In this document: positions 57,623 through 64,000 of the stretch, in pieces | Layout: each line of letters begins with the position of its first letter | Numbering within the stretch: the first letter of the stretch is position 1 | Source: Cyanobacteriota bacterium | GTDB lineage: Bacteria; Acidobacteriota; Vicinamibacteria; Vicinamibacterales; UBA2999 | DNA: 64,000 nt | Assembly: GCA_019752015.1 (NCBI GenBank) | Contig: JAIEMQ010000051.1 | Span: 22,509-86,508, forward strand | Reading direction: 5' to 3' | Notes under the pieces: model-generated | The model's database searches: none | What the model was told of the DNA's origin: nothing | The model's input: only the letters and a program-made list of their open reading frames with translations | Translations under genes and position numbers: made by a program

Positions 57623-57641
57623 GCCCGGCCTCCGGCCGGGC
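57623..57641. terminator. GC-rich hairpin upstream of the DUF6152 gene
   Basis: GCCCGGCC-TCC-GGCCGGGC, a perfect 8-bp stem with a 3-base loop, in the 57537-57650 gap. There is no T-run, so it may be a dispersed mini-hairpin like those in the elements at 3483 and 5784 rather than a terminator. It lies between two minus-strand genes. Confidence 0.4.
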
Positions 57642-57650
57642 GGTTCGCTG

Positions 57651-58217
57651 TTAACGCGGGACTGCGGCGGGAATGAAATCGAGGATTAACGCCGCCTCGA
57701 CGTCCCGCAGGATCAGCACGTCGCCGATGATGCGGTATTCGAGCGCCGCCGGGAGCTTCGGCAAGACGGCCAGTAGTGACGGCGGCATGGTCGCCATCTG
57801 CGACGCCGCGGGAAAGCGCAAGTGCACGGCCGGCGTCGTCTTCGCCGGCGTTTCGTCGTCGATACTGGAGAGGACACCGGCGAGATCGTCGCGTTTGATC
57901 GCCTCGCCGATCCGCCGCCTGAAGACGTCGCTCACCGGCGATGCGAAGATGGCGCCCTGTTTCGCACCGCGCCTCGCGCGTTGCACCGCCGCGGCAAGCG
58001 CATCGCTGGCCTGCGTCAACTGCGCCGAGGTCGAGTCGGGTTTCAGCCCGCCTGTCTCTCCGATGAGCTGTTCGCGAAGGCTCATGTATTGTGCAATCGC
58101 GCGCTCGAACGCCTGCACAGCGGTCGCGTCTGCCGGCGGCCCCGCAGCGCTTTGCATTATCGCCGCATGGCCCAGTGTCAGCAGGAGGAGGCCGTTGGCC
58201 AGCGTCATAGCCGTCAT
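57651..58217 (-). CDS. exported protein of unknown function
   Basis: 188 residues. Leader MTAMTLANGLLLLTLGHAAIM. The body has helical stretches (AVQAFERAIAQYMSLREQLI, LTQASDALAAAVQRARRGAK) and a C-terminal beta-like part ending AALEYRIIGDVLILRDVEAA. No catalytic motif recognised. A 7-bp repeat array (58228-58330) lies directly upstream and separates it from the divergent gene at 58351. Confidence 0.65.
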   Translation of the reverse strand: MTAMTLANGLLLLTLGHAAIMQSAAGPPADATAVQAFERAIAQYMSLREQLIGETGGLKPDSTSAQLTQASDALAAAVQRARRGAKQGAIFASPVSDVFRRRIGEAIKRDDLAGVLSSIDDETPAKTTPAVHLRFPAASQMATMPPSLLAVLPKLPAALEYRIIGDVLILRDVEAALILDFIPAAVPR

Positions 58218-58227
58218 CTTGGCACGC

Positions 58228-58330
58228 CTTCTACCTTTTACCTTTTACCTTTTACCTTTTACTTTTTACCTTTTACTTTTTACCTTTTACTTTTTACCTT
58301 TTACTTTTTACCTTTTGCCTTTTGCCTTCT
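58228..58330. repeat. 7-bp tandem array TACCTTT with variants
   Basis: Units TACCTTT are repeated head to tail, then alternate with a variant to give a 14-bp period (TTTTTACCTTTTAC..), and end with TGCCTTT and TGCCTTC units, the same words as in the array at 41179. It fills the divergent gap between 57651-58217 and 58351-59373, where promoters for both genes must lie. Confidence 0.85.
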
Positions 58331-58350
58331 GGTAAGCGACACTACGCCGC

Positions 58351-59373
58351 ATGAGATTCCTGCCCGCGTTTCTCGTAGCTCTCACGCTGGCGGCCGTCGC
58401 CACGCTTGGCGCGCAGTCCGGCAGCAAGTATTCGACGGATCCGCCGGCGGGCTGGAAGGTGCCGCGCACCGCCGACGGCAAGGCCGACCTGCAGGGCGTG
58501 TGGGGCAATAACGGCGTCACGCCGATGACGCGGCCGACGCAGTGGAAAGACAAGGCAACGCTGACCGACGCCGAAGTCGACGATCTCAAGGGCTTGCTTG
58601 CCAGGTCTGTCGATCAGGGCGGCGACGCGATTTTCGGCAACCTGATTCAGATCGCGCTGAACGCGAAGGACAAGGGCGAGTTCAAGCAGACCTCGTACGA
58701 TCCGACGACCGGCAACTACAACCAGTTCTGGATGGCCGATCGCGAGTGGGACAACCGCACGTCGCTGATCGTCGATCCACCCGATGGGCAGTTCCCGCCG
58801 TTGACGCCGGAAGCGCAGGCCCGCCGTGCTGCCGCCGCGGCGCGTCCGCGCACGCGCGGACCATCGGATGGTCCGGAAGATCGTCCGCTCTCAGAGCGCT
58901 GCGTCTCGTACGGCGCCCCGCGCACGCAGGCGAACTACAACAGCTACACGCAGATCCTCCAGTCGCCGGAAACGGTGGTGCTGCTGCAGGAGATGATCCA
59001 CGACGCGCGCGTCGTGCCGATGACCAGCAAGCCGCACCTGCCGAAAAAGATCCGGCAGCTGCACGGCGATCCGCGCGGCCGCTGGGACGGCGACACGCTC
59101 GTCGTCGAAACCACGAACTACCTCAACGGCTTCCAGGGCTCGACGCCCGACGTGAAGATCACCGAGCGCTACACGCGCGTCAGCCCCGACTTCATCAACT
59201 GGCAGGTCACCGTTGACGATCCGGCCACGTGGACCAGGCCCTACACGTTCATGGTCCGCCTCAAGAAGGCGGAAGGATTGATCTACGAATACGCGTGCCA
59301 CGAAGGCAATTACGCGATGGAAGGCATCCTCGCCGGCGCCCGCGCGGAAGAGGCGAAAGCTAAGAAGAAGTAG
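58351..59373 (+). CDS. exported protein, paralogous to 56275-57093
   Basis: 340 residues with signal sequence FLVALTLAAVATLGAQ. Features: WKVPRTADGKADLQGVWGNN, WMADREWDNRTSLIVDPPDG, SERCVSYGAP and DPRGRWDGDTLVVETTNYLN, then ITERYTRVSPDFINWQVTVD and AMEGILAGARAEEAKAKKK. The GRWDGDTLVVETTNY segment matches the related GKWDGESLVIEVTDH of the neighbouring gene. Family is frequent in acidobacteria with no known role; a scaffold or carbohydrate-binding function is possible. The last 14 bases overlap the convergent permease gene. Confidence 0.78.
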   Translation: MRFLPAFLVALTLAAVATLGAQSGSKYSTDPPAGWKVPRTADGKADLQGVWGNNGVTPMTRPTQWKDKATLTDAEVDDLKGLLARSVDQGGDAIFGNLIQIALNAKDKGEFKQTSYDPTTGNYNQFWMADREWDNRTSLIVDPPDGQFPPLTPEAQARRAAAAARPRTRGPSDGPEDRPLSERCVSYGAPRTQANYNSYTQILQSPETVVLLQEMIHDARVVPMTSKPHLPKKIRQLHGDPRGRWDGDTLVVETTNYLNGFQGSTPDVKITERYTRVSPDFINWQVTVDDPATWTRPYTFMVRLKKAEGLIYEYACHEGNYAMEGILAGARAEEAKAKKK

Positions 59374-60253
59374 CGGTCCGCTGGGCGGCGGCCTTTTCAT
59401 TGGCCGCCGACACCAGCATGCGAATCGCCGTATAGAGCACGACGATCAACACCAGGTAGCGGATGTATTGAATCGACAACCGCTCGACGAGCGGCGCGGC
59501 GAGCAGCACCGCGATGGGACCGGCGATCAGGAATGCGATCGCGGTCCGCAGATCGTAGCTGCCCTTGCGAACGAACTGGATGCTGCCTGACGGCATCAGG
59601 AACGCGCACGCCCCCATCATGATCGGGTACGACACCCGCGGATCCATCCCGAGCAGGCTGATCATGATCAGGCACGGTCCGTAGAAACCGATGCCGAGCA
59701 TCATCAACGCCCCGAGCACCATCGAGATGCCGACGGCGATGCCGAGCTTCGCGCCCGAGAGTCCCAGCGCCTCGCCAGGCGCGGGCCCTTGTCCGGACAT
59801 CGACAGCACCATCAGTGCCGACGCCACGAGCAGCGCCGTGCCCATGCCGATCTGCACCTGCCGGCGGTTGAAGCCTGCAACGACACCCGCGCCGAGGAAC
59901 GCGCCGAGCACCGCGGCGCCGATGATGCTGACGAGCGTGACGAAATCGACCTGGATGATCGTCATGAAGATCACGGCCTGGACGACCGTCGCCATCACGT
60001 AGCCGACGTTCAGCGTCCCCGGAATTTTCTCATCCCGCATCACGCCCCACAGTTTCGACATCGAGGTGGTGGTGGCGAACGAGCCGATGCCGAGCGTGTC
60101 GAAGAAGTTGGCGATGAACGCGACGAGCAGGGCGATCGGTGTGGGGGTCAGTGGGCCGTCATGCCGGCGGCGGCGCTCCGTCAGGTACCAGAACGCGTGA
60201 AAGGCAACCGCGATCACGATCAGCAGCGCAATCAGGATGTATTTGGGTTCCAT
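59360..60253 (-). CDS. TauE/SafE-family sulfite/organosulfonate-type permease
   Basis: 297 residues from ATG 60253; a frame open 51 bases further upstream lacks protein-like features. About eight membrane helices in two repeats: FIANFFDTLGIGSFATTTSM (first repeat loop) and GIGFYGPCLIMISLLGMDPR (second). The family exports sulfite, sulfoacetate or similar anions across the inner membrane; the substrate here is unknown, and no sulfur genes lie nearby. The divergent zinc-ribbon gene starts 156 bases away. Confidence 0.85.
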   Translation of the reverse strand: MEPKYILIALLIVIAVAFHAFWYLTERRRRHDGPLTPTPIALLVAFIANFFDTLGIGSFATTTSMSKLWGVMRDEKIPGTLNVGYVMATVVQAVIFMTIIQVDFVTLVSIIGAAVLGAFLGAGVVAGFNRRQVQIGMGTALLVASALMVLSMSGQGPAPGEALGLSGAKLGIAVGISMVLGALMMLGIGFYGPCLIMISLLGMDPRVSYPIMMGACAFLMPSGSIQFVRKGSYDLRTAIAFLIAGPIAVLLAAPLVERLSIQYIRYLVLIVVLYTAIRMLVSAANEKAAAQRTATSS

Positions 60254-60408
60254 CTGTGCGGCGATTTTACTTGGTTTCCGCGATTTGACCAGAATCTGGC
60301 CCAAAAAAGGTCAGTTATTCTTTAGCCCGACAGTGTCTTGTGATTGTCCCAGCTTGTGATATACCGTTCCGCAACAGTTTTGTAACGCAAAGAAACCGGG
60401 AGGACTAG

Positions 60409-61128
60409 ATGTTCTGCCAAGGTTGCGGATCGCAACTGGGTGACACCGCTGCATTTTGTTCGAATTGCGGCGATTCAGCCAGCATTCTAACCTCCTCAAA
60501 CTCAACCGATATTGGCCGCCACGTCAAAGTCTCCTCAAGGGACGCATTAACTGCGTTAAAACAACTCGCCTTGAATCCAGTCGGTGGCCTTCCCATCGCT
60601 TACGGCAACCTCGGAGATCAACGGGCCCTCAGCGCCGGATTGGCAATGTGCGTGGCGTTCGCTCTTGCGTCATCAGCAGGCATGACTCTTGGCGCAAACC
60701 AGATTCAAAGCCTCGCGTTCAATTGGTTCGGTCCCGTCACCGGGCTTATCGAGGATCGAAGTGGTTTCTCAGCGTTTCTGTCAACCGCACTCCAGTTCCT
60801 CGTACTGCCGGCGTCGATCGCCGCCGCAAGTCTGGCGCTTCGGAAGATGGCTGGTGCTAAACCGCCAATAGCAGCTGATGTGTTCACTGCCGGAGCCGCG
60901 CTAGCGCCATTCGGACTCGCGATGTTTATTGGCGGCCTAATCGGTATTGGCAACGCTGAGATCACGTTACTGCTGTTCTTTTTCGCAATCACGTTTCTGA
61001 TCTTGATGCTCTACTCAGGATTTACGAGCGTCGGACAAATGACCGATCGGGCCGGCGCTCCGGCGGTTCCCGCCGCCATCCTGATCTCTGGCTGGCTATG
61101 CAAGGTCGTGTTTGCGGCATTCATTTGA
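60409..61128 (+). CDS. zinc-ribbon membrane protein with Yip1-like domain
   Basis: 239 residues. The N-terminal zinc ribbon is MFCQGCGSQLGDTAAFCSNCG (Cys3, 6, 17, 20). From about residue 45 comes a membrane region with about five helices (SAGLAMCVAFALASSAGMTL, FSAFLSTALQFLVLPASIAA, FTAGAALAPFGLAMFIGGLI, EITLLLFFFAITFLILMLYS, AVPAAILISGWLCKVVFAAF), like Yip1-domain proteins. A good GGGAGG ribosome-binding site precedes the ATG. Base composition is visibly more A/T-rich than upstream genes. First gene of a three-gene plus-strand run. Confidence 0.75.
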   Translation: MFCQGCGSQLGDTAAFCSNCGDSASILTSSNSTDIGRHVKVSSRDALTALKQLALNPVGGLPIAYGNLGDQRALSAGLAMCVAFALASSAGMTLGANQIQSLAFNWFGPVTGLIEDRSGFSAFLSTALQFLVLPASIAAASLALRKMAGAKPPIAADVFTAGAALAPFGLAMFIGGLIGIGNAEITLLLFFFAITFLILMLYSGFTSVGQMTDRAGAPAVPAAILISGWLCKVVFAAFI

Positions 61129-61135
61129 GGCGTCA

Positions 61136-62044
61136 ATGAGAGACGCTTTGGTGCGGTCGCTTTTAATACTTGCGGTGACGATCGGTGCATGCGCCGTGGT
61201 TGCTGGTGGATGCCGTTACTTATCCCCACTCGATCCGGAAGGTGATGGCCGAGCCGCCGCCGAACCGTACTGTGCGTGTGCGACTGCGAGCACGAGGAAC
61301 CAGATTGACGCGTACGACCGGTTTCAGCGCGAATTTGACAGCCGCAAGTTCACAAAACGCCGGGCGGCGCAGGACGAGCTTGTTGAAATGCTAAAGGCTC
61401 CAGAAGCTGAGGCCGAACGATGCCTCGCAAATGCTAACGCAGCGCACGAAAGGTTACGACGGCAGTTTATCGACGATCGCGCCGCCAGCGATCGCTTCGA
61501 AACGATAGTAAGCGCGGCGCGCTCTCAGTGTCCGGGCAGTCGCGCGATCGAGTTGTCGGAGCGACGGGCCGCCAGCGAAAAACGTCTCATGAGCATCGCC
61601 GACGATAGCGTCAACGCTTCGGCTCTGTTGTCGGCGCATGGTCATGGCGGCTATCGGCTGACGACAGACGCTGATCGTAACTGGGACAAGTATGAATTCG
61701 ACACGTTCGTGACGCCAGGCCGGGCGGCGTCGCCCCAGTATCCATTTGCCGTTCGCGGCGACTTCGATGGCGATGGCCGGGAGGATTTCGCTCTCGACGT
61801 CGTAGAGACGGCGTCACGCAGCGCCAGGCTAGCGCTGGTCTGGGGACACGGCGGCGTCATGTTCCTCGACAACGAATTGTGTTCGGCGATGTCTCTCGTT
61901 GAGCCTAAAGAACTGAAAAGCCATTGGGAAGCGAGACCACTCAAGCTTTCGACACACGCGATCGAGATCAATTGCTACGAGAAGAGCTCATACCTTCTCT
62001 ATTGGGACGGCAACGGGTTTCGGCGATACCAGTTGACTGACTAG
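61136..62044 (+). CDS. possible lipoprotein with a single FG-GAP-like calcium loop
   Basis: 302 residues from ATG 61136 with TGAGG 7 bases upstream. Leader LLILAVTIGACAVVAGGC could be lipidated at Cys26 (AGGC). A helical cysteine-containing region follows (PYCACATASTRNQIDAYDRF, APEAEAERCLANANAAHERL), then RGDFDGDGREDFALDVVETA, a Ca-binding DxDxDG loop. The end reads SSYLLYWDGNGFRRYQLTD. No enzyme motif. It starts 7 bases after the Yip1-like gene, so they are co-transcribed. Confidence 0.65.
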   Translation: MRDALVRSLLILAVTIGACAVVAGGCRYLSPLDPEGDGRAAAEPYCACATASTRNQIDAYDRFQREFDSRKFTKRRAAQDELVEMLKAPEAEAERCLANANAAHERLRRQFIDDRAASDRFETIVSAARSQCPGSRAIELSERRAASEKRLMSIADDSVNASALLSAHGHGGYRLTTDADRNWDKYEFDTFVTPGRAASPQYPFAVRGDFDGDGREDFALDVVETASRSARLALVWGHGGVMFLDNELCSAMSLVEPKELKSHWEARPLKLSTHAIEINCYEKSSYLLYWDGNGFRRYQLTD

Positions 62045-62087
62045 ACCTACGAATCAGCTTCGGCGTTCTCAGCAAAAAGGAGCCTCC

Positions 62088-63713
62088 ATGGTTTGCGCGT
62101 GTGGTTTCACGAACAAGGCAGGAGCGCGATTTTGCGGCAATTGCGGGAAGGCATTAGCGACACCGAAGTTTAATGAATCGGCAGAAGTCGGTGCCGTCGC
62201 GTCGCCACCCGGCGCTCGGGCGACCGGTGCGATCTCGCGTAACGCCAAGCTCCCTGTGGCCGCATTTCTGGTGATCGCGTTGATTGGCGCTCCCGGATAT
62301 TGGTGGTATACGCGACCGCCTGGCCGGTACGTCACTGACAATGGCGGCCTCTTTCCAATCGACGAGAACGGAAAAGTTGGCTTCATGAATGCGTCCGGCG
62401 AAACCGTGATTCAGCCACAGTTCGAGGAGGTTGGGGGTTTCTCCGAAGGGCTGTCGACTGTACGGGTCGGCTCCAAATACGGATACATCGATGACAATGG
62501 AACGATGGTCATCACGCCGCAATTCGACGCCGCGACGTCATTTCGCTTCGGACGCGCGGCAGTCAAGCTGTGCTGCGGTTCCGGCTTCCAGTCCGGCGGC
62601 AACAATCGTTTCGGCTACATTGATACCGCCGGCAAGTACATCGGCACGCCTGATCTGTTATGGGTATCAACGCTAGGCTTCAACGGCGGGTTGACTCCGG
62701 TACAAGTAGCAGATCGTGGGCTGGGCTTTCTGGATCGCTCTGGAGAACTAAAGCATGCTGGCAAATTCGACACGCTTAACATATACGGCTTCGTTGAGGG
62801 CGTTGCGCCTGCAGCGACCGGGGGAAAGTGGGGCTTCATTGACGCCGCCGGAGAGTGGGTCATCAATCCGCAGTTCGAGTCCACGCTGGGTTTTTCCGAC
62901 GGTTTGGCGCCGGTGACCGTGGGCGGACGAACGGGTTACATCGATCATTCGGGCGCGTTCGCGATTAACCCGCAATACCAGACTGCCGGTTGGTTTGTCG
63001 ACGGTTTGGCCGTGGTCACGATGACTGATGGCGGTATTGCGGTCATCGACAAGAGCGGCAAAGTCATCGTTGCGCCGGGCACCTATTCGAATATAGATGG
63101 CTTCAGTGAAGGATTTGCGGCAGTAAGGTTGGGGGACAAGTCGGGCTTCGTCGACGAGGAAGGAAGACTAGTTATCGCTGCCGACTACGATTATGCATTC
63201 GCCTTCCAGAACGGACTTGCGCGTGTGGCTGCTCTTGGCAAGATTGGCTACATCAATAAGAGCGGAACGTTTGTCGTCAACCCATTTCCAGGTACCACCC
63301 TGAAAGCCGAACGTGAGCGTATTGCTAATGAGGCACGACTCTCAGCGGAAAAAGCCGAGCGCGATCGACAGGCGGCTGAAGCGGCCAGGGTCGCTTCGGA
63401 AGCGAAAGCCGCTGACGAACGAACGCAGGCCGTCTTACAGTTTCCAAAATATATTGTCGGTACATGGCGCTGGTCGGATACTACTACCGAATACCAATCG
63501 GATGGCACCATCGAAGGTGTGAACAATGCAGGTTTACGCTTCGTTAACCATTGGCAAATTGACGGCGACACTCTCATCGTTCGAGCGATCAGTCGCCTAG
63601 GGCGGCCGGTGAATCAAACCGAACAACGGTGGGTGATTGACCACATTGACGAATCTACATTCGGGCTTCGCACTGAACGAGGACAACTCGTCGAAGCTCA
63701 ACGGGTGAAGTAA
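62088..63713 (+). CDS. zinc-ribbon, single-pass membrane protein with WG repeats
   Basis: 541 residues with AAAAAGGAG upstream. Zinc ribbon CACGFTNKAGARFCGNCGKA (Cys3, 5, 16, 19), one membrane helix (LPVAAFLVIALIGAPGYWWY), then about seven WG/KWG repeats (VGFMNASGETVIQPQFEEVG, YGYIDDNGTMVITPQFD, WGFIDAAGEWVINPQFE, TGYIDHSGAFAINPQYQ, SGFVDEEGRLVIAADYD, IGYINKSGTFVVNPF). A charged coiled coil (AERERIANEARLSAEKAERD) and a C-terminal beta module (YIVGTWRWSDTTTEYQSDG) follow. The zinc ribbon should be cytoplasmic and the repeats outside. WG-repeat function is unknown; protein binding is likely. Confidence 0.8.
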   Translation: MVCACGFTNKAGARFCGNCGKALATPKFNESAEVGAVASPPGARATGAISRNAKLPVAAFLVIALIGAPGYWWYTRPPGRYVTDNGGLFPIDENGKVGFMNASGETVIQPQFEEVGGFSEGLSTVRVGSKYGYIDDNGTMVITPQFDAATSFRFGRAAVKLCCGSGFQSGGNNRFGYIDTAGKYIGTPDLLWVSTLGFNGGLTPVQVADRGLGFLDRSGELKHAGKFDTLNIYGFVEGVAPAATGGKWGFIDAAGEWVINPQFESTLGFSDGLAPVTVGGRTGYIDHSGAFAINPQYQTAGWFVDGLAVVTMTDGGIAVIDKSGKVIVAPGTYSNIDGFSEGFAAVRLGDKSGFVDEEGRLVIAADYDYAFAFQNGLARVAALGKIGYINKSGTFVVNPFPGTTLKAERERIANEARLSAEKAERDRQAAEAARVASEAKAADERTQAVLQFPKYIVGTWRWSDTTTEYQSDGTIEGVNNAGLRFVNHWQIDGDTLIVRAISRLGRPVNQTEQRWVIDHIDESTFGLRTERGQLVEAQRVK

Positions 63714-63874
63714 CGGTCATCATGCGCTGCGAGGGCGGTTTCGACAACTCTGCTGTTCGAACTTTGTGGAGTGTAGTAGAAGGTGCGGTAAGTCACTCCT
63801 CGCGGGCCCGCTCGCATCTACTCCGGCTCAAGAGGGGGCACTGCGCCGACCTCGCAGGATACCGCTAGGCAACA

Positions 63875-64000
63875 TTACGGTTGTTTCTGCCTAATCCTTT
63901 TGCCACAGGCTACTAGTACTAGTCCCAAAATAAGCGCGTTGGCGGCTCGGCGGCTGCCGTGAGTCGCCCTGCGATCGCGGCGCGGACCTCGCCTGTCGGG
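63875..64000 (-). CDS. possible 3' end of a gene running in from the right edge
   Basis: A minus-strand frame is open from the right edge to TTA at 63875. It ends in a hydrophobic segment and basic tail (AANALILGLVLVACGKRIRQKQP), like a C-terminal membrane anchor or sorting tail. Only 41 codons are visible and the Arg-rich part before it is not clearly coding, so this could be chance. The rest of 63714-63874 shows no gene. Confidence 0.2.
   Translation of the reverse strand, partial: PDRRGPRRDRRATHGSRRAANALILGLVLVACGKRIRQKQP

Overview
The window reads as a chromosomal segment of a GC-rich Gram-negative bacterium, most likely an acidobacterium of the Vicinamibacteria type. This is inference from gene content, not a marker-gene placement. 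The pointers are a DUF1592/DUF1588-DUF1552 gene pair, a TolB-propeller/amidohydrolase fusion, many secreted peptidases and serine beta-lactamase-fold hydrolases, a formylglycine-generating-enzyme/hydrolase protein, and an RpoB with a cysteine-rich insertion. No rRNA, CRISPR array, prophage, integrase or complete insertion sequence was seen.

Layout. 1-6 kb: a truncated plsC, an M28 peptidase coupled to a B3/B4-domain protein, and an S9 peptidase set between two copies of a palindromic intergenic element. 6-14.5 kb: amidase and an ACAD11/LvaA-like kinase on the plus strand; serine hydrolase, SDR, acyl-CoA dehydrogenase and a Xre/RES toxin-antitoxin pair on the minus strand; then a fused ispDF. 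14.5-21.5 kb: gltX, the TolB-amidohydrolase, a luciferase-family monooxygenase and rlmB. 21.5-35.4 kb is the information-processing core: tRNA-Thr, Tyr, Gly and Thr, tuf, rpmG, tRNA-Trp, secE, nusG, rplK, rplA, rplJ, rplL, rpoB and rpoC, with a promoter before the first tRNA and an attenuator-like hairpin before rpoB.

35.4-38.1 kb is a small scarred island. It lies between the rpoC end and a degenerate second copy of the rpoC 3' end, and holds a 5'-truncated FGE/hydrolase gene, an antitoxin and a frameshifted ParE toxin. 38-48.6 kb is accessory: a serine hydrolase, a DinB-like protein, a VapBC module with a well-formed promoter/operator, a two-domain VOC protein, the DUF1592/DUF1552 pair, an ankyrin protein and an NHL protein. 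48.8-54.8 kb is envelope-related: an acyltransferase-SGNH-Rpf-like-peptidoglycan-binding fusion, an SGNH esterase, a decayed GT87-like membrane gene and MgtC-like membrane proteins. 54.8-60.3 kb holds FG-GAP, DUF6152 and paralogous secreted proteins and a TauE/SafE permease. 60.4-63.7 kb is a more A/T-rich three-gene cassette with zinc-ribbon, Yip1-like and WG-repeat proteins.

A theme across the window is the abundance of short dispersed repeats: REP-like arm-GTAGC-N-GCGAA-arm hairpins, a CACAGATT palindromic element, and 7-bp and 8-bp tandem repeats. Several have entered coding sequence and now encode the ends of proteins.
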